Assembly: GCF_018224885.1 (NCBI RefSeq) | Contig: NZ_JAGTXB010000001.1 | Location: 124,001 to 188,000, forward strand | Direction of reading: 5' to 3' | DNA from: Chitinophaga hostae | GTDB lineage: Bacteria > Bacteroidota > Bacteroidia > Chitinophagales > Chitinophagaceae | Length of the DNA stretch: 64,000 nucleotides | Shown here: positions 9,037 to 16,847 of the stretch, piece by piece | How positions within the stretch are numbered: position 1 is the stretch's first letter | How the letters are laid out: the number at the start of each line of letters is the position of its first letter | The notes under the pieces: model-generated | The model's database searches: none | Seen by the model: only the letters and a program-made list of their open reading frames with translations | What the model was told of the DNA's origin: nothing | Translations under genes and position numbers: made by a program

Positions 9037-10938
9037 GTGGCGGATATCATCAATTTATTACCAGACAATATAGCGAACCAGATAGCTGCGGGAGAAGTGA
9101 TACAAAGACCGGCATCGGCGGTAAAAGAATTACTGGAAAATGCAGTGGATGCAGGCGCAACAGAGATTCAGCTGATCATAAAAGATGCAGGCAAGGAGTT
9201 AGTGCAGGTAATTGATAATGGCGGCGGTATGAGCGAAACGGATGCCCGGATGTGCTTTGAACGCCATGCTACCTCAAAAATACAATCCATAGACGATCTT
9301 TTCCAGATCACTACCATGGGCTTCAGGGGCGAAGCCCTGGCCTCTATTGCGGCTGTTTCCCAGGTGGAACTCAAAACCCGCAAAAGAGGTGAGGAAGTAG
9401 GTACCTATGTGGAAATCGATAATAGCTTCGTGAATAAACAGGAGCCCTGCCAAACAGCAGAAGGCACCAGCATTGCCATGAAGAACCTGTTTTTCAATGT
9501 ACCCGCCCGCAGAAACTTCCTGAAAAGCAACGCGGCAGAAATGAGGCACATCGTTGACGAGTTCATCCGTGTGGCCATGTCATTCCCCCAGCTGCAATTC
9601 TCACTCACCAGCAATAACCAGCAACTGTTCCACCTGGATAAAGGATCGCTTAAACAACGTATCGTAGCCATCCTTGGACAGCATTATAACGCCCGTCTTG
9701 TTAGCGTAAAGGAAACTACCGACTACATGAATGTGTACGGATTTGTAGGAAAACCTGAAACCGCCAAGAAGACGAGAGGCGACCAGTTCTTTTTCGTCAA
9801 TAACCGCTTTATTAAAAGCTCTTACCTGAACCATGCAGTCATGAACGCATTTGCCGATATTATCCCGGCAGACAGCTTCCCCCTGTATGTGCTGTTTATT
9901 GACGTAAACCCGGAACACGTCGACATCAACGTTCATCCTACCAAACAGGAAATTAAGTTCGACGACGAAAAACTGATGTATGCTTTTGTTCAATCAGCTG
10001 TGAAGCATTCCCTCGCCCAGTTTAGCATCACCGCTACCCTGGATTTCGACCTGGATCCCAGCATTCAGGCCCTTGACGCTGTCAGCAAACCATTTACGGC
10101 ACAGCAACAGAGCGAGTCTACACAAAGCCCCCTGTATAAGTCATTTACACAGGCGAACCAGGCCCACATGATCGACAAAAGCAGCAACAGCAGCAACCTG
10201 AAACACTGGAAAGACTTATACGAAACCAGCAGCAAGGACACTTATACCAGCGCATTTCCTGTTGAACAGGAGCCGGAACAGGAAACACGTCCTGCTGTTA
10301 CCTACGAAAGTCAGCCCCATGCCACCGCTTCCGTTATTGATGAACGCTGGCAGGATACCGCCACCGATCAGAAAGTACCGGTACAGGTACACCAGCAATA
10401 TATTTTGTCGCAGATCAAATCGGGCTTTATCTTAATTGATCAGCAGGCAGCACATGAAAGAATCCTGTACGAACGCTATCAGCGCGCTTTACAGGAAACG
10501 CCCATGGCTACCCAACAAAGCCTTTTCCCGCAAACCCTGCAATTGCCACCGGCAGATGCTGCCCTGGTAAGCGAAATGCTCTCCGACCTCCAGACTTTGG
10601 GCTATGACCTGGAACCGTTTGGAAACAATACCTTCATTGTTCGCGGTACACCTGCTGACATCCAGAATGGTAACAACCAGGCCACCATCGAAAACCTGCT
10701 GGAACAATTCAAAAATTTCAGTCATGAGCTGAAAGTAAATACCCGCGAGCAACTGATCCGCTCCATGGCGCGTAACAATGCCATCCCCGCCGGAAAAATA
10801 CTCGCCGCCCGGGAAATGCAAAATATCATCGATGAACTGTTCGCCTGCAGTATGCCAAATGTGGCGCCTGGCGGCAAGTTCACGTTTATATCATTTAAAC
10901 TGACGGATCTGGCGCGGATGTTTGAACGGGGTAGTTAG
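9037..10938 (+). CDS. mutL: DNA mismatch repair protein MutL
   Basis: A 633-residue MutL with a GTG start chosen because the family N terminus (IINLLPDNIANQIAAGEV) follows at once. The GHKL ATPase region is intact: KELLENAVDAGAT, DNGGGM and TMGFRGEAL. A low-complexity Gln/Ser/Thr linker (about residues 355-450) joins it to the C-terminal dimerisation domain. That domain carries DQQAAHERILYE (468-479), the endonuclease metal motif DQHA-x2-E-x4-E with His replaced by Gln, so nicking activity is likely but not certain. It works with MutS, which is not in the window. The gene converges on the FGGY kinase gene across a long palindrome. Confidence 0.97.
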   Translation: MADIINLLPDNIANQIAAGEVIQRPASAVKELLENAVDAGATEIQLIIKDAGKELVQVIDNGGGMSETDARMCFERHATSKIQSIDDLFQITTMGFRGEALASIAAVSQVELKTRKRGEEVGTYVEIDNSFVNKQEPCQTAEGTSIAMKNLFFNVPARRNFLKSNAAEMRHIVDEFIRVAMSFPQLQFSLTSNNQQLFHLDKGSLKQRIVAILGQHYNARLVSVKETTDYMNVYGFVGKPETAKKTRGDQFFFVNNRFIKSSYLNHAVMNAFADIIPADSFPLYVLFIDVNPEHVDINVHPTKQEIKFDDEKLMYAFVQSAVKHSLAQFSITATLDFDLDPSIQALDAVSKPFTAQQQSESTQSPLYKSFTQANQAHMIDKSSNSSNLKHWKDLYETSSKDTYTSAFPVEQEPEQETRPAVTYESQPHATASVIDERWQDTATDQKVPVQVHQQYILSQIKSGFILIDQQAAHERILYERYQRALQETPMATQQSLFPQTLQLPPADAALVSEMLSDLQTLGYDLEPFGNNTFIVRGTPADIQNGNNQATIENLLEQFKNFSHELKVNTREQLIRSMARNNAIPAGKILAAREMQNIIDELFACSMPNVAPGGKFTFISFKLTDLARMFERGS

Positions 10939-10939
10939 A

Positions 10940-11150
10940 TTTGTCTTGGCCGGGATTATCTTGCCCAGGATTAACAGTGATTATGATGATTCCAAGGATT
11001 TTTTCTTGTGATTATAATTTGATTTTAAAAGATTCGGGAAGATCTAAGCGGATAAATTCGCTTAGATCTTCCCGAATCTTTTAAAATCAAATTATAATCA
11101 CAAGAAAAAATCCTTGGAATCATCATAATCACTGTTAATCCTGGGCAAGA
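10940..11150. repeat. Very long perfect inverted repeat, TTGTCTT-N3-CAGGATTA family (copy 1)
   Basis: The arms 10959-11050 and 11059-11150 are 92 bp each and match perfectly by eye, around an 8-base loop. The outer end of each arm is TCTTGCCCAGGATTA. On the left, 10941-10958 repeats a degenerate version of that end (TTGTCTTGGCCGGGATTA), as if one unit had been duplicated. The right arm includes the last codons and the stop of the sugar kinase gene; the left flank starts 2 bp after the mutL stop. A relative with the same end motif is at 37330-37503. Confidence 0.95.
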
Positions 11151-12604
11151 CAAACCTCAAGTTGCTGATAGACCTTCACAAACCGTCTGTATTTCTCCTG
11201 GTATCCTTCAAACCTGCTCAGATCCGGCCTGAACACTATTTCCGTCTCTGCGGTATTTTCCGGTGCCGGCCAGCCCAGCGTTTCGGCAGCCAGCATAATG
11301 GCGCCCAATGCTGACGCGTCGCTCTCTTGCTGTAAGTACATGTTCTGGCCAAAAATGTCGGCCAGGAGCTGAATCCAGCCCGGAGAGCTGGTAAATCCCC
11401 CGCTGACTGATATCTTGCATACCGGTCCGGCAGTTTCCGATAAAGCTTCCTTAATACTGAACAATGCAAAACAAATACCTTCCAGCACCGCACGGGTAAA
11501 GTGTGCTGCTGTATGCTGGGGTTGTATCCCAATAAAAGCGGCACTGGCGTTGCTGTCCCATATAGGCGCCCTTTCGCCCAGCAGGTAAGGCAAACATAAC
11601 AACTGGCCGGATTCTGTTGACAGCGCATCGTTTACCAGCTGATTAAGTGCGGTGAGCGGCTGTTGCAGAAAATCCCTTACCAGCCATTGTAATACTACTC
11701 CGCCATTGTTGGTGGCGCCGCCGGTAATATATACATCATCCGTTAAGAGATAGGTAAAAACACGTGCCTGCGCATCTGTGAGTGGCCGGTCTCCTGCCAT
11801 TCGTACTGCACCGCTGGTACCAATGGTGAGTGTAGCGTGACCTTTGTCCATAGCGCCGCTACCCAGTTGCGCCAAACAACCGTCACTGCCGCCAACTACA
11901 AAGGGGGTGTTGGCCGGGATGCCCAATTCCTGCGCCAGTTGCGGTTTTAACCCTGTTACAATATGATTTGCCGGAACGGGCCGTGACAACCGTTCAGCAG
12001 TAATCCCCGCCGCCGCTAACGCGGGCGCACACCACTGCACCGTGTGAATATCGAACAATCCGGTGGCGGATGCAATGGAATGGTCTATGATAGCGGTATC
12101 AAAAAAATGCTGAAAGATGTACTCCTTGATACCCACAAACAGCGCCGTTTCGGAAAATAGTGCAGGTTGCTGTTCCCGCAGCCACATGATTTTGCACAGC
12201 GGTGACATGGCATGCACCGGGGTACCGGTTTGCCGGTATATGAGCTGTCCCTCGGGGGTGCTGCGCAGACCGAGGGCATAAGCCTCGCTCCTGTTATCAG
12301 CCCAGATGATTAGCGGGGTAAGCGGGTTGCCTGCACCATTTACCGCCATAATACTATGCATGGCACTGCTGAAGGAAATGGCTGCCGGGGCCCCGCCGGT
12401 TTCTGCCACTACCTGCCTGATACCTGCTTTTACTGCTGCCAGGATTACCTCCGGGTTCTGTTCGCTATATCCGGGCCTGGGATGCTGAGTGGTATAAGGT
12501 TGTTGAAAAACGGCCGTTATTTTACCGTTCATCCCTTGCACAATCGATTTTGTACTGCTGGTACCAATATCAACGCCAATAATATATTTTAAATGTTCAC
12601 TCAT
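11135..12604 (-). CDS. FGGY-family carbohydrate kinase, probably gluconokinase
   Basis: A 489-residue FGGY kinase. The N-terminal phosphate-binding strand GVDIGTSSTK, the sugar-contact region SFSSAMHSIMAV and WADNRS, and the second ATP-binding block (GTSGAVR, then GGATNNGG) are all visible; the FGGY signature lies around ISVSGGFTSSPGW. The pattern is closest to gluconokinases and xylulokinases, and gluconate is my preferred substrate. It is divergent from the GMC oxidase operon (82 bp between starts), which would fit use of an oxidised sugar, but that link is inference. The last residues, CLAQD and stop, are encoded inside the long inverted repeat, so the native C terminus may have been altered. 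Confidence 0.85.
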   Translation of the reverse strand: MSEHLKYIIGVDIGTSSTKSIVQGMNGKITAVFQQPYTTQHPRPGYSEQNPEVILAAVKAGIRQVVAETGGAPAAISFSSAMHSIMAVNGAGNPLTPLIIWADNRSEAYALGLRSTPEGQLIYRQTGTPVHAMSPLCKIMWLREQQPALFSETALFVGIKEYIFQHFFDTAIIDHSIASATGLFDIHTVQWCAPALAAAGITAERLSRPVPANHIVTGLKPQLAQELGIPANTPFVVGGSDGCLAQLGSGAMDKGHATLTIGTSGAVRMAGDRPLTDAQARVFTYLLTDDVYITGGATNNGGVVLQWLVRDFLQQPLTALNQLVNDALSTESGQLLCLPYLLGERAPIWDSNASAAFIGIQPQHTAAHFTRAVLEGICFALFSIKEALSETAGPVCKISVSGGFTSSPGWIQLLADIFGQNMYLQQESDASALGAIMLAAETLGWPAPENTAETEIVFRPDLSRFEGYQEKYRRFVKVYQQLEVCLAQD

Positions 12605-12686
12605 ATAAAAAACCTTCCTTTTTCCGCATTTAATTTATAGATTTAAAACCGGTGTTCATCTAAAAAGTCTAAAATATCCACGCAAA

Positions 12687-14426
12687 ATGGCTTTCGAAAT
12701 CAAAAAACAGGGAAAGGTTTATGATGTTTGTATTGTTGGTTCCGGCGCCGGTGGCGGTATGGCGGCAAAAATGTTATCCGATGCAGGCCTGAAGGTAGCG
12801 TTGCTGGAAGCGGGCCCCAAGTACGACCCTGCCGATCCGGAGCAGGCCACTCAATTAAAATGGTCATATGAATCGCCCAGAAGAGGCGCAAGTACCACCC
12901 GCCCGTTCGGTGACTTTGACGCGGCATACGGCGGATGGGAAATTAACGGTGAACCTTACACGAAAAAGAATGGCACCGAATTCGACTGGTTCCGCTCCCG
13001 CATGTTAGGTGGCCGAACTAATCACTGGGGACGCATCTCTCTCCGTTTCGGCCCCCGGGATTTTAAACACAAAAGTTATGACGGGCTCGGCGACGACTGG
13101 CCAATCAGCTATGACGAGGTGGCGCCTTATTACGACCGTGTCGACAAAATGATCGGCGTATTCGGCTCCAAAGAAAATATGCCCAACGAGCCGGACGGCT
13201 TCTTCCTGCCTCCCCCTAAACCCCGGCTTCATGAGCTGATGGTAAAAAAGGCCGGCGACCGTTTAGGCATCCCCGTTATCCCGGCCCGGTTGTCGATATT
13301 AACCCGCTCTGTTAATAAAGACCGCAGCCCCTGCTTCTATTGCAGCCAGTGTAGCCGCGGTTGTACCGTGTATGGCGACTTCTCCTCTTCATCCGTACTG
13401 GTAAAACCAGCTATGAAAAGCGGGCATGTGGACCTGTATACCAACGCCATGGTGCGTGAAGTGCTCACTGATGGCAACGGTAAAGCAACAGGGGTGGCGT
13501 ATGTTGATAAAGCTGATATGCAGGAATATTCTGTCAACGCAAGAGTAGTAGTGCTGGCAGCCAGCGCATGCGAGTCTGCGCGGCTGCTGCTCAATTCAAA
13601 ATCAGCCAAACATCCTAACGGACTGGCTAACTCCAGCGGAGTAGTGGGCAAATACCTTCATGATTCCACCGGCGCTTCCAGGGGCGGATTTTTACCGCAG
13701 CTGATGGACCGCAAACGCTACAATGAAGATGGTGTGGGCGGCATGCACATGTATGTACCCTGGTGGGGCGATAATAAAAAACTGGATTTTGCCCGTGGCT
13801 ATCATATTGAATTCGGAGGTGGCATGCACATGCCTTCCTACGGCTATGGCTTTGGTATGGAACATATGAATGGCAAGTATCCCGGCCGCGATGGTAAGTC
13901 CAAAGCTGCCGGCGGTTACGGCGCCTCGCTGAAAGATGACTACCGCCGCTTTTATGGCGCCCATATCGGTTTTGCCGGCAGGGGCGAATGTATTGCCCGG
14001 GAAGATAACTACTGCGATATAGACCCTAACGTGGTGGACAAATTTGGTATCCCGGTACTCCGCTTTAATTATACCTGGAGCGATCATGAAATCAAACAGG
14101 CCAAACACATGCAGGATACGTTTGAACAGATCATTCATGAAATGGGCGGTGTTGCCAGCGGCACCAAACCCGGTGCTGATACCAAATACGGGCTGGAAAA
14201 CCCCGGCCGTATTATCCACGAAGTAGGCACCACCCGTATGGGAGATGATCCCGCTAAATCAGTACTGAATAAATTCAACCAGGCACACGAAGTAAAAAAT
14301 CTTTTCGTGGTAGATGGTGGCGCATTTGTGTCGCAGGCAGACAAAAACCCTACCTGGACCATCCTCGCCCTGTCGATGCGGGCATCAGAATATATTGTGG
14401 ATCAGTTGAAAAAACAGAATCTCTAA
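12687..14426 (+). CDS. GMC-type FAD-dependent sugar oxidoreductase
   Basis: A 579-residue flavoprotein of the glucose-methanol-choline type. The FAD-binding GSGAGGG motif lies at residues 17-23, with LLEAG closing the Rossmann fold, and HEVGTTRMG near the C terminus matches the conserved His region of the active site. Four cysteines at residues 216, 219, 222 and 226 (CFYCSQCSRGC) resemble the iron-sulfur site of bacterial FAD-glucose dehydrogenases. It has no signal peptide; family knowledge suggests it is carried out through Tat by the small subunit encoded 18 bp downstream. Likely reaction: oxidation of a sugar or glycoside, for example at C3. Confidence 0.9.
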   Translation: MAFEIKKQGKVYDVCIVGSGAGGGMAAKMLSDAGLKVALLEAGPKYDPADPEQATQLKWSYESPRRGASTTRPFGDFDAAYGGWEINGEPYTKKNGTEFDWFRSRMLGGRTNHWGRISLRFGPRDFKHKSYDGLGDDWPISYDEVAPYYDRVDKMIGVFGSKENMPNEPDGFFLPPPKPRLHELMVKKAGDRLGIPVIPARLSILTRSVNKDRSPCFYCSQCSRGCTVYGDFSSSSVLVKPAMKSGHVDLYTNAMVREVLTDGNGKATGVAYVDKADMQEYSVNARVVVLAASACESARLLLNSKSAKHPNGLANSSGVVGKYLHDSTGASRGGFLPQLMDRKRYNEDGVGGMHMYVPWWGDNKKLDFARGYHIEFGGGMHMPSYGYGFGMEHMNGKYPGRDGKSKAAGGYGASLKDDYRRFYGAHIGFAGRGECIAREDNYCDIDPNVVDKFGIPVLRFNYTWSDHEIKQAKHMQDTFEQIIHEMGGVASGTKPGADTKYGLENPGRIIHEVGTTRMGDDPAKSVLNKFNQAHEVKNLFVVDGGAFVSQADKNPTWTILALSMRASEYIVDQLKKQNL

Positions 14427-14444
14427 TCTTTTTAAGTTTTTTTC

Positions 14445-15137
14445 ATGGATAGAAGAGAATCACTAAGAGCCATCGCACTGGGAACATTATCAGTTGGGAC
14501 CATCCTCTCCGCCACCGGGTGTGAAGATAAAAAAGGCACCGGCGATAAGAAGGAAGAAGTTGCCAAAACACCGGGCTATGGCCGTACACCGGATGAGGTA
14601 ACACGCGACAAGGAGTTGATGGCAGAAAATTTCTTCACACCTGAAGAAATGAAAACCATCACCATCCTGGCAGATATTATTATTCCGGCAGATGAGCACT
14701 CCGGCAGCGCCTCCGATGCGAAGGTCCCTGAATTCATTGCCTTTATTGTAAAAGATATGCCGGAGCATCAGTTGCCCATGCGTGGTGGCTTACGCTGGCT
14801 CGATGTACAATGTGCCAAACGATATAACAAATCGTTTGCCGGCTGCACAGAACAACAACGCATAGAGATCGTTGACCTGATTGCTTATCCGGAAAAGGCG
14901 AGTCCTGAAAACAGCCAGGGCGTTGCCTTTTTTAACCGGATGCGTAATCTTACCGCTACAGGATTTTTCACCAGTAAAATGGGCATCAAAGACCTGAACT
15001 ATGTGGGTAACACCCCTAACGAATGGGATGGCGTACCCGCAGATGTGCTAAAGCAATATGGATATGCCTATGATGAAAAGACGCTGGCCACCTGTCTGAA
15101 AATAGAAGACAGAGGCAAGCTGATGACCTGGGAGTAG
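14445..15137 (+). CDS. Gluconate 2-dehydrogenase subunit 3 family protein (Tat-exported)
   Basis: A 230-residue small subunit. The N terminus MDRRESLRAI carries a twin-arginine pair (Arg3-Arg4), a hydrophobic stretch, and SATGC with Cys26, so it could be a Tat-exported lipoprotein. The body (FFTPEEMKTITILADIIIPADE and onwards) is the gluconate 2-dehydrogenase subunit 3 domain. In known complexes this subunit is needed for folding and export of the GMC flavoprotein, here encoded 18 bp upstream. No cytochrome c subunit follows, so the electron acceptor must be another protein. Confidence 0.9.
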   Translation: MDRRESLRAIALGTLSVGTILSATGCEDKKGTGDKKEEVAKTPGYGRTPDEVTRDKELMAENFFTPEEMKTITILADIIIPADEHSGSASDAKVPEFIAFIVKDMPEHQLPMRGGLRWLDVQCAKRYNKSFAGCTEQQRIEIVDLIAYPEKASPENSQGVAFFNRMRNLTATGFFTSKMGIKDLNYVGNTPNEWDGVPADVLKQYGYAYDEKTLATCLKIEDRGKLMTWE

Positions 15138-15190
15138 GACCATTATTGCTATTGCTATTTCATAATATAAATCCAGAAAACTTAACATCA

Positions 15191-16645
15191 ATGATTCCAG
15201 AAAAAAAGAATGAGGGAGAAAACAGTGTTTCCCGCCGATCATTCCTGAGAAACGGTGCGCTTGCTGCCGCCGGTTTCATGATAGTTCCACGTCACGTTTT
15301 AGGCAGAGGCTATGTAGCGCCCAGCGACCGCCTGCGGGTAGCAGGTATTGGCGTTGGCGGTAAAGGCTTCAGCGATATAAGCGAATTTGCCAAAGGCCCG
15401 GCTGATATTACTTTCCTGTGTGATGTTGATGAACGCCGTGCAGCGGAAGCAGTAAAGAAATTTCCCAAAGCCAAATTCTACAAGGACTTCCGGGAAATGT
15501 TTGACAAAGAACACAAAAACTTTGACGCTGTTTCTGTATCCACACCAGATCACACACACGCCGTGGCTGCCATGGGCGCTATGCAGCTGAAGAAAGATGT
15601 ATACGTACAAAAGCCGCTGACACACGACATCTACGAAGCACGTATGCTCACGCAGGGCGCCAACAAATACAAGGTGGTAAGCCAAATGGGAAACCAGGGC
15701 TCCTCCGGCGATGGCGTGCGTCAGCTGATGGAATGGTATAATGCCGGCCTCATTGGTGACGTACACACCGTTTACTGCTTTACCGACCGCCCCGTTTGGC
15801 CGCAGGGCGTTCCCTGGCCAACCACCCGCCAGGATTCTCCAAAAGAACTGGACTGGGACCTGTGGTTAGGCACGGCTCCGAAAAAAGATTATGTAGACAA
15901 CCTGGTACCCTTCAACTGGCGCGGCTGGTGGGACTACGGTACCGGCGCCATTGGCGATATGGGCTGTCATATTATAGAACCGCCTTTCCGTGTACTCGGA
16001 CTCGGCTACCCTACTTCTGTAGAGTGCAGCGTAGGTAGTGTATACGTGGGCGAATTTACCCGCGGATATTTCCCTGAAAGCTGCCCTCCTTCTTCCCACG
16101 TAATCATGAAATTTGCTGGTAAGAATGGCAAGGAAATCACGCTCCACTGGATGGATGGCGGTATCCAGCCTGAACGTCCGGAAGAACTTGGCCCCAACGA
16201 AACCATGGGCGATGGTGGCAACGGCGCTATCTTCATTGGTGACAAAGGTAAAATGATGTGCGGTACCTACGGTATGTATCCTAAACTGCTGCCCACTTCC
16301 CGTACCACCGAAGCCAATGTGCCGCAAACCATTGCACGTGTGCCGGAAGGACACTATGTACAATGGGTAAACGCCGCTATTGCCGGTTATGGCAGCAAGC
16401 AGCAGAAAACGCTGAGCTCTCCCTTTGATATTGCCGGTCCGCTTACTGAATCTATCCTGATGGCTAACCTGGCCATCCGCAGCTTCGATATCCGTAAGGC
16501 GAAAGCAAATGGTAAAGGATTTGATTATCCGGGCCGTTACATCAAACTGCTGTGGGATGGCAATAATATGAAGATTACCAACTTCGATGAAGCCAACCAG
16601 TTCGTGAAACGTACCTACCGTGATGGCTGGTCACTAGGGGTATAG
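15191..16645 (+). CDS. Tat-exported Gfo/Idh/MocA family oxidoreductase
   Basis: A 484-residue NAD(P)-dependent oxidoreductase. The ATG at 15191 is chosen because it gives a classical twin-arginine signal (RRSFLRNGALAAAG, Arg15-Arg16); an upstream in-frame start at 15146 adds an unlikely 15 residues. The nucleotide-binding motif GIGVGGKG follows the signal. In the usual EKP motif the Glu is replaced: VQKPLTHD. A Gfo/Idh protein in the periplasm would need a tightly held cofactor. It lies 53 bp after the subunit 3 gene, forming the third gene of the sugar-oxidation operon. In related systems such proteins act on 3-keto sugars, which I infer here. Confidence 0.9.
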   Translation: MIPEKKNEGENSVSRRSFLRNGALAAAGFMIVPRHVLGRGYVAPSDRLRVAGIGVGGKGFSDISEFAKGPADITFLCDVDERRAAEAVKKFPKAKFYKDFREMFDKEHKNFDAVSVSTPDHTHAVAAMGAMQLKKDVYVQKPLTHDIYEARMLTQGANKYKVVSQMGNQGSSGDGVRQLMEWYNAGLIGDVHTVYCFTDRPVWPQGVPWPTTRQDSPKELDWDLWLGTAPKKDYVDNLVPFNWRGWWDYGTGAIGDMGCHIIEPPFRVLGLGYPTSVECSVGSVYVGEFTRGYFPESCPPSSHVIMKFAGKNGKEITLHWMDGGIQPERPEELGPNETMGDGGNGAIFIGDKGKMMCGTYGMYPKLLPTSRTTEANVPQTIARVPEGHYVQWVNAAIAGYGSKQQKTLSSPFDIAGPLTESILMANLAIRSFDIRKAKANGKGFDYPGRYIKLLWDGNNMKITNFDEANQFVKRTYRDGWSLGV

Positions 16646-16757
16646 CGATTCAGCTGTTAGCCATTAGCTGTTAGCTGTTAGCTAGCGATTGTAAATAATG
16701 CTGCGAAGACAGATCACTGGCGATAGCGATTCAGCTGTTAGCCATTAGCTGTTAGCT
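16643..16757. repeat. Direct repeat pair of the AGCTGTTAGC word family
   Basis: A 34-bp sequence starting TAGCGATTCAGCTG occurs at 16643-16676 and again, identically, at 16724-16757, an offset of 81 bp. Between and inside the copies the word AGCTGTTAGC is repeated. The first copy begins at the stop codon of the Gfo/Idh gene. There is no open reading frame and no sign of a transposase. Confidence 0.8.
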
Positions 16758-16767
16758 TTTAGTAAGT

Positions 16768-16827
16768 GATTATAAAAAGGAAAATGCCGCGATGACTGGT
16801 CATCGCGGCATTTTCCTTTTTATAATC
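16768..16827. terminator. Bidirectional terminator between Gfo/Idh and SusD genes
   Basis: A perfect hairpin with 29-bp arms (16768-16796 and 16799-16827) and a 2-base loop. The core is GC-rich (AATGCCGCGATGAC) and each side is followed by an A/T run, so it can stop transcription from both converging operons. Confidence 0.85.
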
Positions 16828-16847
16828 TTTCCTTTTTCGGAGGCTGA

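Noticed and set aside
10940..11150. Insertion sequence with terminal inverted repeats
   Set aside because: The arms are separated by only 8 bases, so no transposase can lie between; at most a non-autonomous element.
16643..16757. CRISPR array
   Set aside because: Only two copies, internally repetitive, no spacer set and no cas gene.
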